NCBI GenBank assembly: GCA_902476265.1
Contig: CABSCP010000048.1
Span: forward strand, 1 to 32,860
Length of the DNA stretch: 32,860 nucleotides
Source of the DNA: an uncultured Lachnospiraceae bacterium
Lineage (GTDB): Bacteria; Bacillota; Clostridia; Lachnospirales; Lachnospiraceae
Direction of reading: 5' to 3'
Shown piece by piece: positions 1 through 6,104 of the stretch. The notes beneath the pieces are model-generated. The model searched no databases, was not told the origin of the DNA, and worked only from the letters and a program-made list of their open reading frames with translations. The position numbers and the translations under genes were made by a program. Every line of letters begins with the position of its first letter. Position 1 is the first letter of the stretch.

Positions 1-1
1 G

Positions 2-1291
2 CTACGCTTTGTCGGTTATTCCTACCGTTTTGGGCGTAGAACGTGTCACACTATTCGCAAACTCGTCCAAAAGGCAACGCACATGGACGGGCAGCCGCCC
101 GCCGTACACATCATCTGCCTTGTCGCAAAGCAGATTGAAAAGCTGCGTGTAGAGGATTGAAACGACAAAGTTAAAGGTGTCGTCGGTGTCGGAAATGATA
201 ACGAACAACGCCGTTTTCCTGTCGCCTATGGTGTCAAGCTCCATTTCGTCGGTTTCCATGAGTTCGCGGAGTTCCCGAATATCAAAGGGGGCAAGCCGCG
301 CACCGCAAGAAATAAGAATGCTTTTCGCGGTTTTGCCCGCCGCAAGTTTGTACTTGCGGTATTGCTTCACCGCAAAATGTTCTGGGTCTTTTTCTTCCAA
401 GCGTTCAAACATGAGGTCAACCGGGTTTTGAAAGTCCTCGTCGTCCTCGCGGGCTTCCGACGCATTTATCATTTCAAGCAGCGTCGTAAAGTTTTTTTCG
501 CTTTCGGGGGCTTCGTACCAGATGTACCCAATTAAAGCGGTATAATAAAGTTTTTCAGCCTTTACCCAAAAATCCTCGCCCGATTTCTCCCCGTCGCCTT
601 TGGTATTGGCGATTATGGTATTTACCAGCTTCAAAATGTCTTTCTCGCTGCGGAGATAGGCAAAGGGATTGTAGCGCATGGATTTTTTGAAATTGATTGT
701 GTTCAGTACCTTGATGTGGTAGCCGCCCCGCTGCAAGAGCTTCCCGCACTCGATTAAAACTGTGCCTTTCGGGTCTATGACAACATAGCTGCTGTGCATT
801 TGCATGAGGTTAGGCTTCACGAAAAATCTTGTTTTGCCGCTGCCGGAACCGCCGATTACAAGGACGTTTTTATTCCTCGCGTACTTCGGCTGCTTCGGGC
901 GGCTGCTCATCATCAGCCGTTCGGTCTGTGTCAGAATGACGTTGTTTTCAAATACCGGGTCTACATAGGGCTTTATGTCTGCTGCGCCGCCCCAACGGGC
1001 AGAGCCGTATTCAATGCCTTTGCGGTACTTCTTTGCGTTCCTGCCTTTCACATAGACAATCAGACGGATAAGCACCGCGCCCGCAAGCCCTATGATGAAG
1101 TCGGCGGGGTGGAAGCTCGGCGCGGCGTTTGCAAAGGCAGCGGTGAAGCCGTCACCAATGGACAAGAGCTTGCCGGAAAAGTCCACGCCGGGGGCAAGCC
1201 GGAAAGCCTGTGCCGCTTTATCAAAGAGATACACAAAGAGCAGATAAGGGATATTCGGGAGTATCAGCTTTTTCCAGTTTACATTGCTCAT
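2..1291 (-). CDS. VirD4/TraG-like type IV coupling protein (partial)
   Basis: This is the N-terminal 429 residues of a coupling ATPase that docks the relaxase-DNA complex to a conjugative type IV secretion channel at the membrane. The reading frame runs off the left edge. Two hydrophobic segments (about residues 8-24 and 64-82) precede the ATPase domain. Walker A GGSGSGKT lies at 147-154, and a Walker B-like LLDEFAN lies close to the edge, so the C-terminal part is missing only because the window ends. The ATG overlaps the stop of the upstream pcfB gene in an ATGA arrangement, which implies translational coupling. PcfB next to a VirD4 protein is the usual order in Tn1549-like elements and enterococcal pheromone plasmids. 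The family call is confident. Confidence 0.93.
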   Translation of the reverse strand: MSNVNWKKLILPNIPYLLFVYLFDKAAQAFRLAPGVDFSGKLLSIGDGFTAAFANAAPSFHPADFIIGLAGAVLIRLIVYVKGRNAKKYRKGIEYGSARWGGAADIKPYVDPVFENNVILTQTERLMMSSRPKQPKYARNKNVLVIGGSGSGKTRFFVKPNLMQMHSSYVVIDPKGTVLIECGKLLQRGGYHIKVLNTINFKKSMRYNPFAYLRSEKDILKLVNTIIANTKGDGEKSGEDFWVKAEKLYYTALIGYIWYEAPESEKNFTTLLEMINASEAREDDEDFQNPVDLMFERLEEKDPEHFAVKQYRKYKLAAGKTAKSILISCGARLAPFDIRELRELMETDEMELDTIGDRKTALFVIISDTDDTFNFVVSILYTQLFNLLCDKADDVYGGRLPVHVRCLLDEFANSVTRSTPKTVGITDKA

Positions 1292-1764
1292 AGCTCCATC
1301 CCCCTGTCTTTTTTGTTCACCTTGACGCGCTCGGCGTTCTTTGCCGCTGCCTTTTCTTTCATGGTGGAAAGCAGCTTGCGGATTGAGGGCTTTTTGTCCC
1401 GCGTCAGCTTCTTTGTGGAGAACTCCCGGAATGCTTCGGTCATAACGTCAATGTCTTTGCCACGGAACGATACAAGGTAGGTAGGTGGCTTGCCGTTTTC
1501 TATCCGCTTGACGTTATAATCAAGCCCATTTTTCTTTGCGATAGGGTCAAAGGCTTTGATATTTTTGTCAGTGATTTCAATATTCGTAACCTTTTCGCCC
1601 GGTTTCATAAGCTGCCGCATAGTAAGTTTTCCATGTGGTGCTTTGGTTAGCTGCCCTTTGCCTTTGGCTAACAGGTCTTTCATAGCTTTTTGCAGCACTT
1701 CGGCGGTCAGTTTGGAAGTCTTGATTGCCAAAGATACTACTTTTTCGTTGACTTCATCTTGCAT
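1288..1764 (-). CDS. pcfB: PcfB family conjugation protein (DUF3801)
   Basis: A 158-residue soluble, lysine-rich protein matching the PcfB/DUF3801 family. In related systems PcfB sits beside the coupling protein and is thought to help recruit the relaxosome. The start is well supported by a GAAAGGAGG ribosome site just upstream. The centre contains the family-like stretch with ITDKNIKAFDPIAKKNG and a later YLVSFRGKDID strand. The C-terminus is strongly basic. Its stop overlaps the start of the coupling protein gene. The 116 bases upstream of it, before the DUF5348 gene, hold no obvious gene. Confidence 0.88.
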   Translation of the reverse strand: MQDEVNEKVVSLAIKTSKLTAEVLQKAMKDLLAKGKGQLTKAPHGKLTMRQLMKPGEKVTNIEITDKNIKAFDPIAKKNGLDYNVKRIENGKPPTYLVSFRGKDIDVMTEAFREFSTKKLTRDKKPSIRKLLSTMKEKAAAKNAERVKVNKKDRGMEL

Positions 1765-1880
1765 TTACCGTCCTCCTTTCGCGGTAGTGTGATAGCGGTT
1801 AGGGTGGTACGCCGCTTTTGGGCGCAAAAAAAGGACAGCCGTTTTCATAGCTGCCCCTGCGTATGCTGCGGCACATGGTC

Positions 1881-2099
1881 TTAAATCCGTACCCGCAAGC
1901 CGGAGAGGTCAGCGGCGCGGATACCAACAAGATACCATTCCTGCGACGGGTTCATCTCAATGCGGGTAGGCTTCCATTTGCCGCCTGTGAATACGTCGAA
2001 ACATTCCCCGCAATGCAGCCCGCCGTAGTAATCGGCAAGGTCAAAGCGAATGTCGTAACGGTCTGTTATTTCATCAAAAATCAAAGCTCCCTGTTTCAT
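1881..2099 (-). CDS. DUF5348-like small ICE protein
   Basis: A 72-residue protein resembling the DUF5348 family that is common in Clostridia conjugative elements; its function is unknown. It has the family-like opening GALIFDEITDRYDIRF and a later LHCGECFDVF segment with two cysteines. I chose the ATG at 2099 because GGAGG lies 8 bases upstream. An earlier ATG at 2114 shares one base with the stop of the preceding gene but has no good ribosome site, because that GGAGG then falls inside the gene. Its place between the HTH protein and PcfB is typical of the element backbone. Confidence 0.75.
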   Translation of the reverse strand: MKQGALIFDEITDRYDIRFDLADYYGGLHCGECFDVFTGGKWKPTRIEMNPSQEWYLVGIRAADLSGLRVRI

Positions 2100-2113
2100 C
2101 TGTTCGTCCTCCA

Positions 2114-3037
2114 TTAGATTTTACCGCTTGCCATATCGTGAGCGACAAGGGCGGTGTAGTAGTTGTCAATGGTGGACGGTGCATTGAAAAGCACCGCCCG
2201 TAGGTACTGCTTGATGTTGCGGATTTTCGTTGTGTTCTCCCGCATACAGTCAAGGGCAAATTCAATATGGCTGCTGTTGAGCTTCATAAACTTTGCTTTT
2301 ACAAGCTCGGCGGGGTAGTCGTCCCCGGCGATACGGATTGTTTTTCTCGCGCTGCATACCGTTTCAAGAATAAGGTCAAGGATTTCATTCAAGCGGTCTT
2401 TGTCAAGGGTGTTGTACTGCATGAGGTGGTCGTATTCGATATTGTCCTTGATGATTTCCTCATAGATTTTGTATGCGTCATTCGCTCCCGTTCCTTTCCG
2501 TTCCCCGGCTGCGCTTGCGCTGCCGTCCTCCAAAGGTGAGGGGTAAGGGGAAAGGATAGGAATGGAATGGGTATTTAATATATCCGTATTTGATTTTTCT
2601 TTTTTTGGTAAGTCAGTTCTTTGTATATCTTTAATTATTTGCGTTGGATTTTCCGACGTCGGGTTATCCGTTGTCGGATTTTCCAATATCGGATTGCCCG
2701 CTGTTGGATTTTCCAATATCGGATATTCCAACTCCGGCGGGGTCTGCGGCTGTTCATAAATGGTGTACTCTATTGCGGTCATTTTGCCTTTATCGTCGCG
2801 CCCCTGCCGCCTTGTGATATATCCGGCTTTTTCAAGCTCCCATATCGCGGTGCGGATAGCGTCGATACTTTCACGGTTGATATGGGATAGCCCTGCAAGG
2901 GTATAGTCCCAATCTTCCGGCAAGGACAGCATTTGTGACAACAAGCCCTTTGCCTTTAGGGTCAGCTCTTTGTTGCGTAAATGGTGGTTGCTCATTACGG
3001 TATAGCCCTTGTTTCGTTCCACGCGGAAAACTGCCAT
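2114..3037 (-). CDS. HTH-domain ICE protein, DUF6017-like
   Basis: About 307 residues. The N-terminal third is a winged-helix-like region (residues 1-100, with VMSNHHLRNKELTLKAKGLL and a later LEKAGYITRRQGR wing), resembling replication-initiator or DnaD-like N-domains in these elements. A low-complexity linker rich in ENPT/GNPI-type units follows (about residues 112-145). The C-terminal half resembles DUF6017. I chose the ATG at 3037 because AGGAG lies about 10 bases upstream; the frame is open further, to 3106, with no better site. It probably acts in element replication or regulation by DNA binding, which is inferred from fold-like motifs only. It is followed with a one-base stop/start overlap region by the DUF5348 gene, so the two are probably co-transcribed. 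Confidence 0.78.
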   Translation of the reverse strand: MAVFRVERNKGYTVMSNHHLRNKELTLKAKGLLSQMLSLPEDWDYTLAGLSHINRESIDAIRTAIWELEKAGYITRRQGRDDKGKMTAIEYTIYEQPQTPPELEYPILENPTAGNPILENPTTDNPTSENPTQIIKDIQRTDLPKKEKSNTDILNTHSIPILSPYPSPLEDGSASAAGERKGTGANDAYKIYEEIIKDNIEYDHLMQYNTLDKDRLNEILDLILETVCSARKTIRIAGDDYPAELVKAKFMKLNSSHIEFALDCMRENTTKIRNIKQYLRAVLFNAPSTIDNYYTALVAHDMASGKI

Positions 3038-3185
3038 AGCTTCATCACTCCTTTGCTGTGGATTTGTTACGCTGTTAGACGGCGGTTTTGAGGGGAAAGG
3101 TATCAATCCCTTGCCCGGTCAAAACCGCGCCCGCAAAGCCGCTTAAAATAAAGGCTTTTTTGCTCCTACTGCGTAACATGAGGGC

Positions 3186-3238
3186 ATAAAAATAGCGGCG
3201 TTCCTGTTCTCCCGTTAAGAGAGTGAGAAACGCCGCCT
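3186..3238 (-). terminator. Intrinsic terminator after the 119-aa gene
   Basis: The stem GCGGCGTT (3195-3202) pairs with AACGCCGC (3229-3236), and an inner GAGAG/CTCTC-like region extends it. On the minus strand it is followed by a short T-run. It lies 15 bases past the stop of the gene at 3253-3612 and would reduce read-through into the DUF6017 gene. Confidence 0.6.
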
Positions 3239-3252
3239 GTGCGGGTCTGTAT

Positions 3253-3612
3253 TTAATTTTCCTCGGCTATGAGGTCTTGTATGACTTCGCCAAAGTCTGC
3301 CGTAAAGGAAAAGATGAAGTATTCCAATGCGGCGGGGTCTGCGTCCATAGGCTCGGCTTCCTCGGAAAAGGGCAAGCCCATAAGCCCGTAAAGCATTTTG
3401 ATGATTTTGAACAGTTTGCCCCGGTCGGCGGGGGTGTTCATGGTAAAGAGTACGTCCGTCAAGCGGTTTACGGTTTCCATGTCGCCGCCTGTCGTTACCC
3501 ATACCATTTCTGCGAATGGCTGCGTGATTGCTCCGGCGACAAGGTTTATCTTATCCTTGTTGATTTCGCCGGACGGGAGTATAATACCCTTATCCAAAAG
3601 TGTGTTTTTCAT
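3253..3612 (-). CDS. Hypothetical ICE protein, 119 aa
   Basis: An acidic 119-residue protein I do not recognise by family name. The start is certain: AAGGAGG stands a few bases before the ATG. The protein looks soluble and helical, with a hydrophobic region around residues 70-85 (KLFKIIKMLYGLMGLPF) and an acidic C-terminus ending in EEN. There is no signal peptide. It heads the leftward ICE gene run and has its own terminator, so it may be expressed separately from the transfer genes. Its location suggests a backbone protein of a Tn1549-like element. Confidence 0.7.
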   Translation of the reverse strand: MKNTLLDKGIILPSGEINKDKINLVAGAITQPFAEMVWVTTGGDMETVNRLTDVLFTMNTPADRGKLFKIIKMLYGLMGLPFSEEAEPMDADPAALEYFIFSFTADFGEVIQDLIAEEN

Positions 3613-3796
3613 GTCGTCCTCCTTGTTTTTTTCCTTTGCGCGTGACGCTTTTTTGCCGCCCGCGCTTACAAAATGGATTTATGCGGAGTTATGACAGAAT
3701 ATAAAGAGAAATGGCAAAACCCTTGAAAACAAAGGCTTTCTCGCCGTTCCTGTAAACACCTATAAGAAGTTATAAGACGATTTCCGTCTATAAAAT

Positions 3797-3848
3797 CAAT
3801 AAAAAATAGCCGTCAACTCGCCAAAGTTGGGACGGCTATTTTTTATTG
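3797..3848. repeat. Terminator-type hairpin, copy 1 of a 47-base repeat
   Basis: A perfect 18-bp stem (3797-3814 with 3831-3848) surrounds a 16-base loop. The arms carry A-runs and T-runs, so it could terminate on either strand. Bases 3800-3846 are identical to 5670-5716. At the second location it lies at the end of a toxin gene and an apparent antisense RNA. Here no toxin gene flanks it, so it is an orphan copy. Confidence 0.85.
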
Positions 3849-3983
3849 CTAGAATAGCTATTTTGTGTGCCATAAGGCGGCAAAGCGTTTCATAGGTATA
3901 CCCCGCAAAGCCGCATGAAATGGGCGTTTTCTCAAATTCCGTAGATAAGGCGGCATAAGCTGTGACAGCATGCTTTTGTAAAG

Positions 3984-4005
3984 TTGGGCACCATTTGGGC
4001 ACCAC
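3984..4005. repeat. Tandem GGGCACCA motif, copy 1
   Basis: Two tandem units of about 10-11 bases (TTGGGCACCA then TTTGGGCACCA). The same double motif occurs at 5264-5285 and a single unit at 30368-30378. It could be a recombinase-type site or a shared remnant; the sequence alone does not decide. Confidence 0.5.
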
Positions 4006-4226
4006 AAAACAAAAAATAGCAACCCTTGCGTGGCCTGCTAATGCCCCTAGTATACTACAAAACCAGGAGGCCGGATAGAGTTTATGAGCAGGGTACAAGC
4101 GAGCGGTGACAAATAGGGTCTCAAAATCCTTGGCATAATGAGCCCCTACGAACGCGGTGCCGAGGGGGGGCTGTATCATTTCACCTGAACCCCCTAAAAC
4201 GGGCTTTTATCGTTCCGCATGACAGT

Positions 4227-4260
4227 CCCGGCGTGAGACTTAGCCCCGTCTCATGCCGGG
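4227..4260. other. Long hairpin with competing stems
   Basis: A 13-bp stem (4227-4239 with 4248-4260, one G-U pair) has an 8-base loop. AGCCCC at 4242-4247 can instead pair with GGGGCT at 4258-4263. No T-run follows, so a recombination or transfer role is as likely as termination. Confidence 0.5.
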
Positions 4261-4486
4261 GCTGTATTCATGCACGGTGGGAATCCGAATCCTATCAAAA
4301 ACAATCGTAGCAAGCAGGGCAGGAGTATATACGTTCCTGCAAAACGCTTGTTGGGTACTGGAACCCAAACCCCGGAAAAGAGCCGCAAAAGACGGCCTTT
4401 TTCATCGCCACTAACGGGGCGACCACGCGTCCTGCCAAACGATGTGAGCGTACTTCTTCCCAGCCGGTTAGTTCTCCCGTCTATCA

Positions 4487-4568
4487 GCGCCCGTAAGGGC
4501 GCGTAGCCGCTCCACCTGTGGAGCGTTCGCAAGGCAGCAAAGTGGCCGCCGGGGGATTGGGGGCGGCC
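4487..4568. other. Cluster of three GC-rich stem-loops
   Basis: The stems are GCGCCC/GGGCGC (4487-4502, loop gtaa), GCTCCA/TGGAGC (4509-4524, loop cctg) and GGCCGCC/GGCGGCC (4544-4568). This is a candidate part of an origin of transfer, suggested by position only. Confidence 0.4.
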
Positions 4569-4616
4569 CCTAACAAGCGGTTTGAACAGTTTTCGCACAG
4601 CGGAAAATGGGCAAAT

Positions 4617-4640
4617 GCACAACGGTGTGTACCGTTGTGC
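4617..4640. other. Perfect 10-bp inverted repeat, candidate oriT hairpin
   Basis: GCACAACGGT and ACCGTTGTGC flank a 4-base loop. A short perfect repeat of this kind is typical of relaxase or accessory-protein binding next to a nick site. There is no T-tail, so it is not a normal terminator. No relaxase gene is in the window. Confidence 0.4.
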
Positions 4641-4729
4641 CCTGCTTGCCACTATTGAAAACGGCTAAAGAGGAAGCACGTCTTATACCAATAAGGCGCA
4701 GGAAACCAGTTCGACGAATTGGGATTTGC

Positions 4730-5104
4730 CTATTGATTAGTAACTACTGTAAAGCTGACACTTCCTTTCGCTTTTTCTCCCGTTACTGAAACTGTATACG
4801 TTCCACTTTCTTCAATATCAACATCAAATTCATCAGAAAAGGAAACATCTTCACCTTCATAGACAGGTACTTCATCATCTTTCTGAATCTTAAATGATAA
4901 GCTACCACCCTCAACGATAATTTCTGCATGGATAGTATCTCCTTCTTTAACGATTAAGTCTTGAGAGTCGGTTTTATTAAATACCTTATAGTCCATCACA
5001 AACTCGTTATCATTTCCCGTCCGGCTACCGTTAAATTCTGCTTCACACGCTGTTACTGATATTACCACTATTAAAGAACACAAAATACCGAAATATTTTT
5101 TCAT
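4730..5104 (-). CDS. Small secreted lipoprotein
   Basis: A 124-residue protein with a lipoprotein signal: MKK, a hydrophobic core, then lipobox VTAC with Cys20 as the lipidated residue. The mature part is acidic and predicted to be beta-rich, with TYTVSVTGEKAKGSVSFTVV near the end, like a small immunoglobulin-type or bacterial pre-peptidase-like fold. I do not recognise a family. The start at 5104 is chosen because GAGAGGAAA precedes it; the frame is open 24 bases further upstream without a ribosome site. It is transcribed from a consensus promoter at 5180-5208 inside a repeat also found before the PfpI gene at 30.2 kb. It is probably accessory DNA. Confidence 0.8.
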   Translation of the reverse strand: MKKYFGILCSLIVVISVTACEAEFNGSRTGNDNEFVMDYKVFNKTDSQDLIVKEGDTIHAEIIVEGGSLSFKIQKDDEVPVYEGEDVSFSDEFDVDIEESGTYTVSVTGEKAKGSVSFTVVTNQ

Positions 5105-5179
5105 AATGTTTCCTCTCTTAAATTTCAATTTATATATCTTTTAAGCCTAGATCGTGCAAATCCATAACTACCTTTTTTC

Positions 5180-5208
5180 ATTTTATTATGACCGCATAGA
5201 AATGTCAA
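5180..5208 (-). promoter_or_regulatory. Sigma-A promoter of the lipoprotein gene
   Basis: On the minus strand, TTGACA (5203-5208) and TAAAAT (5180-5185) are 17 bases apart. It lies about 75 bases upstream of the lipoprotein start and inside the 5171-5331 repeat. Confidence 0.75.
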
Positions 5209-5263
5209 ACAGCTCATTTTGTTTCATTACTTCATGCTACTGCTCATAACTCGGTCTGTTCGC

Positions 5264-5285
5264 TTGGGCACCATTCGGGCACCAT
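5264..5285. repeat. Tandem GGGCACCAT motif, copy 2
   Basis: Two adjacent GGGCACCAT units, as at 3984-4005. Copy B of the surrounding repeat has only one unit (30368-30378). Confidence 0.5.
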
Positions 5286-5380
5286 TTTACCCTTTGCAGG
5301 ACGGTTTCTCACATAGCGGAAATGCTGATTTTGTAGGCCTTTCAGGCTGAAAAAAGGATTTTATAGCCTCCGAAAATTTA

Positions 5381-5464
5381 CTATTTTTTATGGGTATAAG
5401 TCAAAATCGCAACGATCAGCACCGCAACGGATACAATCAGCTGTAATTCTTCATATGTACTCAT
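5381..5464 (-). CDS. Holin-like toxin (Hol-Tox type), copy 1
   Basis: A 27-residue membrane peptide starting MSTYEELQLIVSVAVLIVAI and ending THKK. It has one transmembrane helix and a basic tail, matching the putative holin-like toxin family of Firmicutes type I toxin-antitoxin loci. AAAGGGGTGGTG precedes the ATG. The protein is identical to copy 2 at 5706-5789, and the two coding sequences differ only at synonymous positions. Copy 1 has no terminator hairpin at its stop, and I find no consensus antisense promoter facing it. Its leader shares 35 exact bases with copy 2. It would insert into the cell's own membrane; that is family knowledge, not seen here. Confidence 0.8.
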   Translation of the reverse strand: MSTYEELQLIVSVAVLIVAILTYTHKK

Positions 5465-5503
5465 AAGACACCACCCCTTTCTGCAAGACTCAGAATGGGC
5501 GGA

Positions 5504-5538
5504 AGCACGTCCCCCGGCTGCCCGGGTAAGCATATTAT
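5504..5538 (-). repeat. Shared toxin leader, copy 1
   Basis: These 35 bases are identical to 5829-5863. On the minus strand they include a -10-like ATAATATG and a hairpin CCCGG-gcag-CCGGG that would sit in the toxin mRNA leader. Such leaders often limit toxin translation. Confidence 0.7.
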
Positions 5539-5579
5539 CATCGGATAATCTTCGCGTTGACGAATCAAGCGTCCAATGA

Positions 5580-5608
5580 TTGACATTTTTCGTATAGATG
5601 ATTATAAT
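5580..5608 (+). promoter_or_regulatory. Perfect consensus promoter for an antisense RNA
   Basis: TTGACA (5580-5585) and TATAAT (5603-5608) are exactly 17 bases apart. It is the best promoter in the accessory region and faces right with no gene start after it. Transcription would begin near 5615 and meet the terminator at 5670-5716. Confidence 0.85.
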
Positions 5609-5614
5609 ATGCTT

Positions 5615-5716
5615 AACAGGACAGCCGGAAGGTGAGCGCGCCTCACCCCCGCTCCGACGTAATTTGATCTAAAAAATAGCCGTCAACTCGCCAAAGTTGG
5701 GACGGCTATTTTTTAT
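5615..5716 (+). ncRNA. Putative antitoxin antisense sRNA, about 100 nt
   Basis: This RNA is bounded by a consensus promoter and a strong hairpin terminator. Its 3' end is complementary to the last codons and 3' untranslated part of toxin copy 2, the layout known for txpA/ratA and bsrG/SR4 in Bacillus. It has no ribosome site and no ORF of note. Its first 25 or so bases, with the -10, resemble the toxin promoter and leader on the other strand, forming a long inverted repeat (5514-5542 with 5600-5628, about 25 of 29 positions). Start and end are predictions. Confidence 0.65.
5670..5716. terminator. Bidirectional terminator, copy 2 of the 47-base repeat
   Basis: Identical to 3800-3846. The A-run and T-run arms allow use on both strands: for the antisense RNA (plus) and toxin copy 2 (minus). 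The toxin's last two lysine codons and stop lie within the stem. Confidence 0.8.
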
Positions 5717-5789
5717 GGGTATAAGTCAAAATCGCAACGATCAGCACCGCAACAGATACAATCAGTTGTAATTCTTCATATGTACTCAT
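5706..5789 (-). CDS. Holin-like toxin (Hol-Tox type), copy 2
   Basis: A 27-residue peptide identical to copy 1, with a single hydrophobic helix and a THKK tail. The start at 5789 is preceded by AAGGGGGTGG; the frame is open upstream to 5975, but that extension has no toxin-like features and crosses the shared leader. Its 3' end overlaps the antisense RNA and terminator, so this copy looks like a complete type I toxin-antitoxin unit. It lies 241 bases from copy 1 in the same direction. Toxin identity rests on resemblance to the Hol-Tox family; toxicity is not shown by sequence. Confidence 0.82.
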   Translation of the reverse strand: MSTYEELQLIVSVAVLIVAILTYTHKK

Positions 5790-5828
5790 CATTACCACCC
5801 CCTTCCGCAAGGTTATGGAACGGGTTGG

Positions 5829-5863
5829 AGCACGTCCCCCGGCTGCCCGGGTAAGCATATTAT
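5829..5863 (-). repeat. Shared toxin leader, copy 2
   Basis: Exact 35-base copy of 5504-5538, upstream of toxin copy 2. The -35 regions beyond this block differ between the copies and neither is a good consensus, so the toxin promoters look weaker than the antisense promoter. Confidence 0.7.
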
Positions 5864-5998
5864 GATTCATGATAATCAGGGATAAGTTTGATATAAAAAG
5901 GATGCCGGAAGTCCGGCCAGAATCTTTATCAGCAAAGATTGATTTTACCATAGCACATCTGTTTCGCAAAAACAAGCGCCAGAATTTTTTATTTCCTG

Positions 5999-6027
5999 TT
6001 TCCAGTTTTTCCTTTTTAGTGTATCAT
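5999..6027 (+). promoter_or_regulatory. Possible promoter of the MFS gene
   Basis: TTTCCA (5999-6004) and TATCAT (6022-6027), 17-base spacing, about 75 bases before the gene. A moderate match. Confidence 0.35.
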
Positions 6028-6104
6028 ACTTTTGTCGGATCCACGGGAAGGTAAAAGTCGGTTGGCATCCGGCAAAAGTGATTGAGACATGAGAGGACAG
6101 AAAT

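Larger units (their letters stand above)
3613..4729. other. 1.1-kb non-coding, hairpin-rich ICE-end region
   Basis: I see no convincing gene here. Open frames exist on both strands, but they have odd composition and no ribosome sites. What it does hold is: a strong hairpin at 3797-3848 repeated at 5.7 kb, a tandem TGGTGCCC-type motif at 3984-4005, a long hairpin at 4227-4260, a cluster of three GC-rich stem-loops at 4487-4568 and a perfect 10-bp stem at 4617-4640. Dense inverted repeats next to conjugation genes fit an origin of transfer or an element terminus. No known nick sequence is obvious, so this is inference. Confidence 0.55.
5171..5331. repeat. 160-bp dispersed repeat, copy A
   Basis: Near copy of 30275-30424, mostly identical apart from scattered substitutions. 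Copy B lacks about 11 bases, equal to one of the two tandem GGGCACCAT units. In both places its left end is the promoter of a leftward accessory gene. The right part is open on the minus strand in both copies (RNRP then MVP), so it may be the relic 3' end of a mobile-element gene. Confidence 0.85.

Noticed and set aside
3796..4179. Minus-strand frame of 127 residues ending in the 47-base repeat
   Set aside because: No ribosome site and no family-like pattern; its end is just the translated hairpin.
4251..4652. Long minus-strand frame (133 residues) over the hairpin region
   Set aside because: Arginine- and proline-rich, no ribosome site, and it overlaps several inverted repeats; likely chance.
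5706..5975. 89-residue version of toxin copy 2
   Set aside because: The extra N-terminal part has no ribosome site and copies the leader; the 27-residue form equals copy 1.
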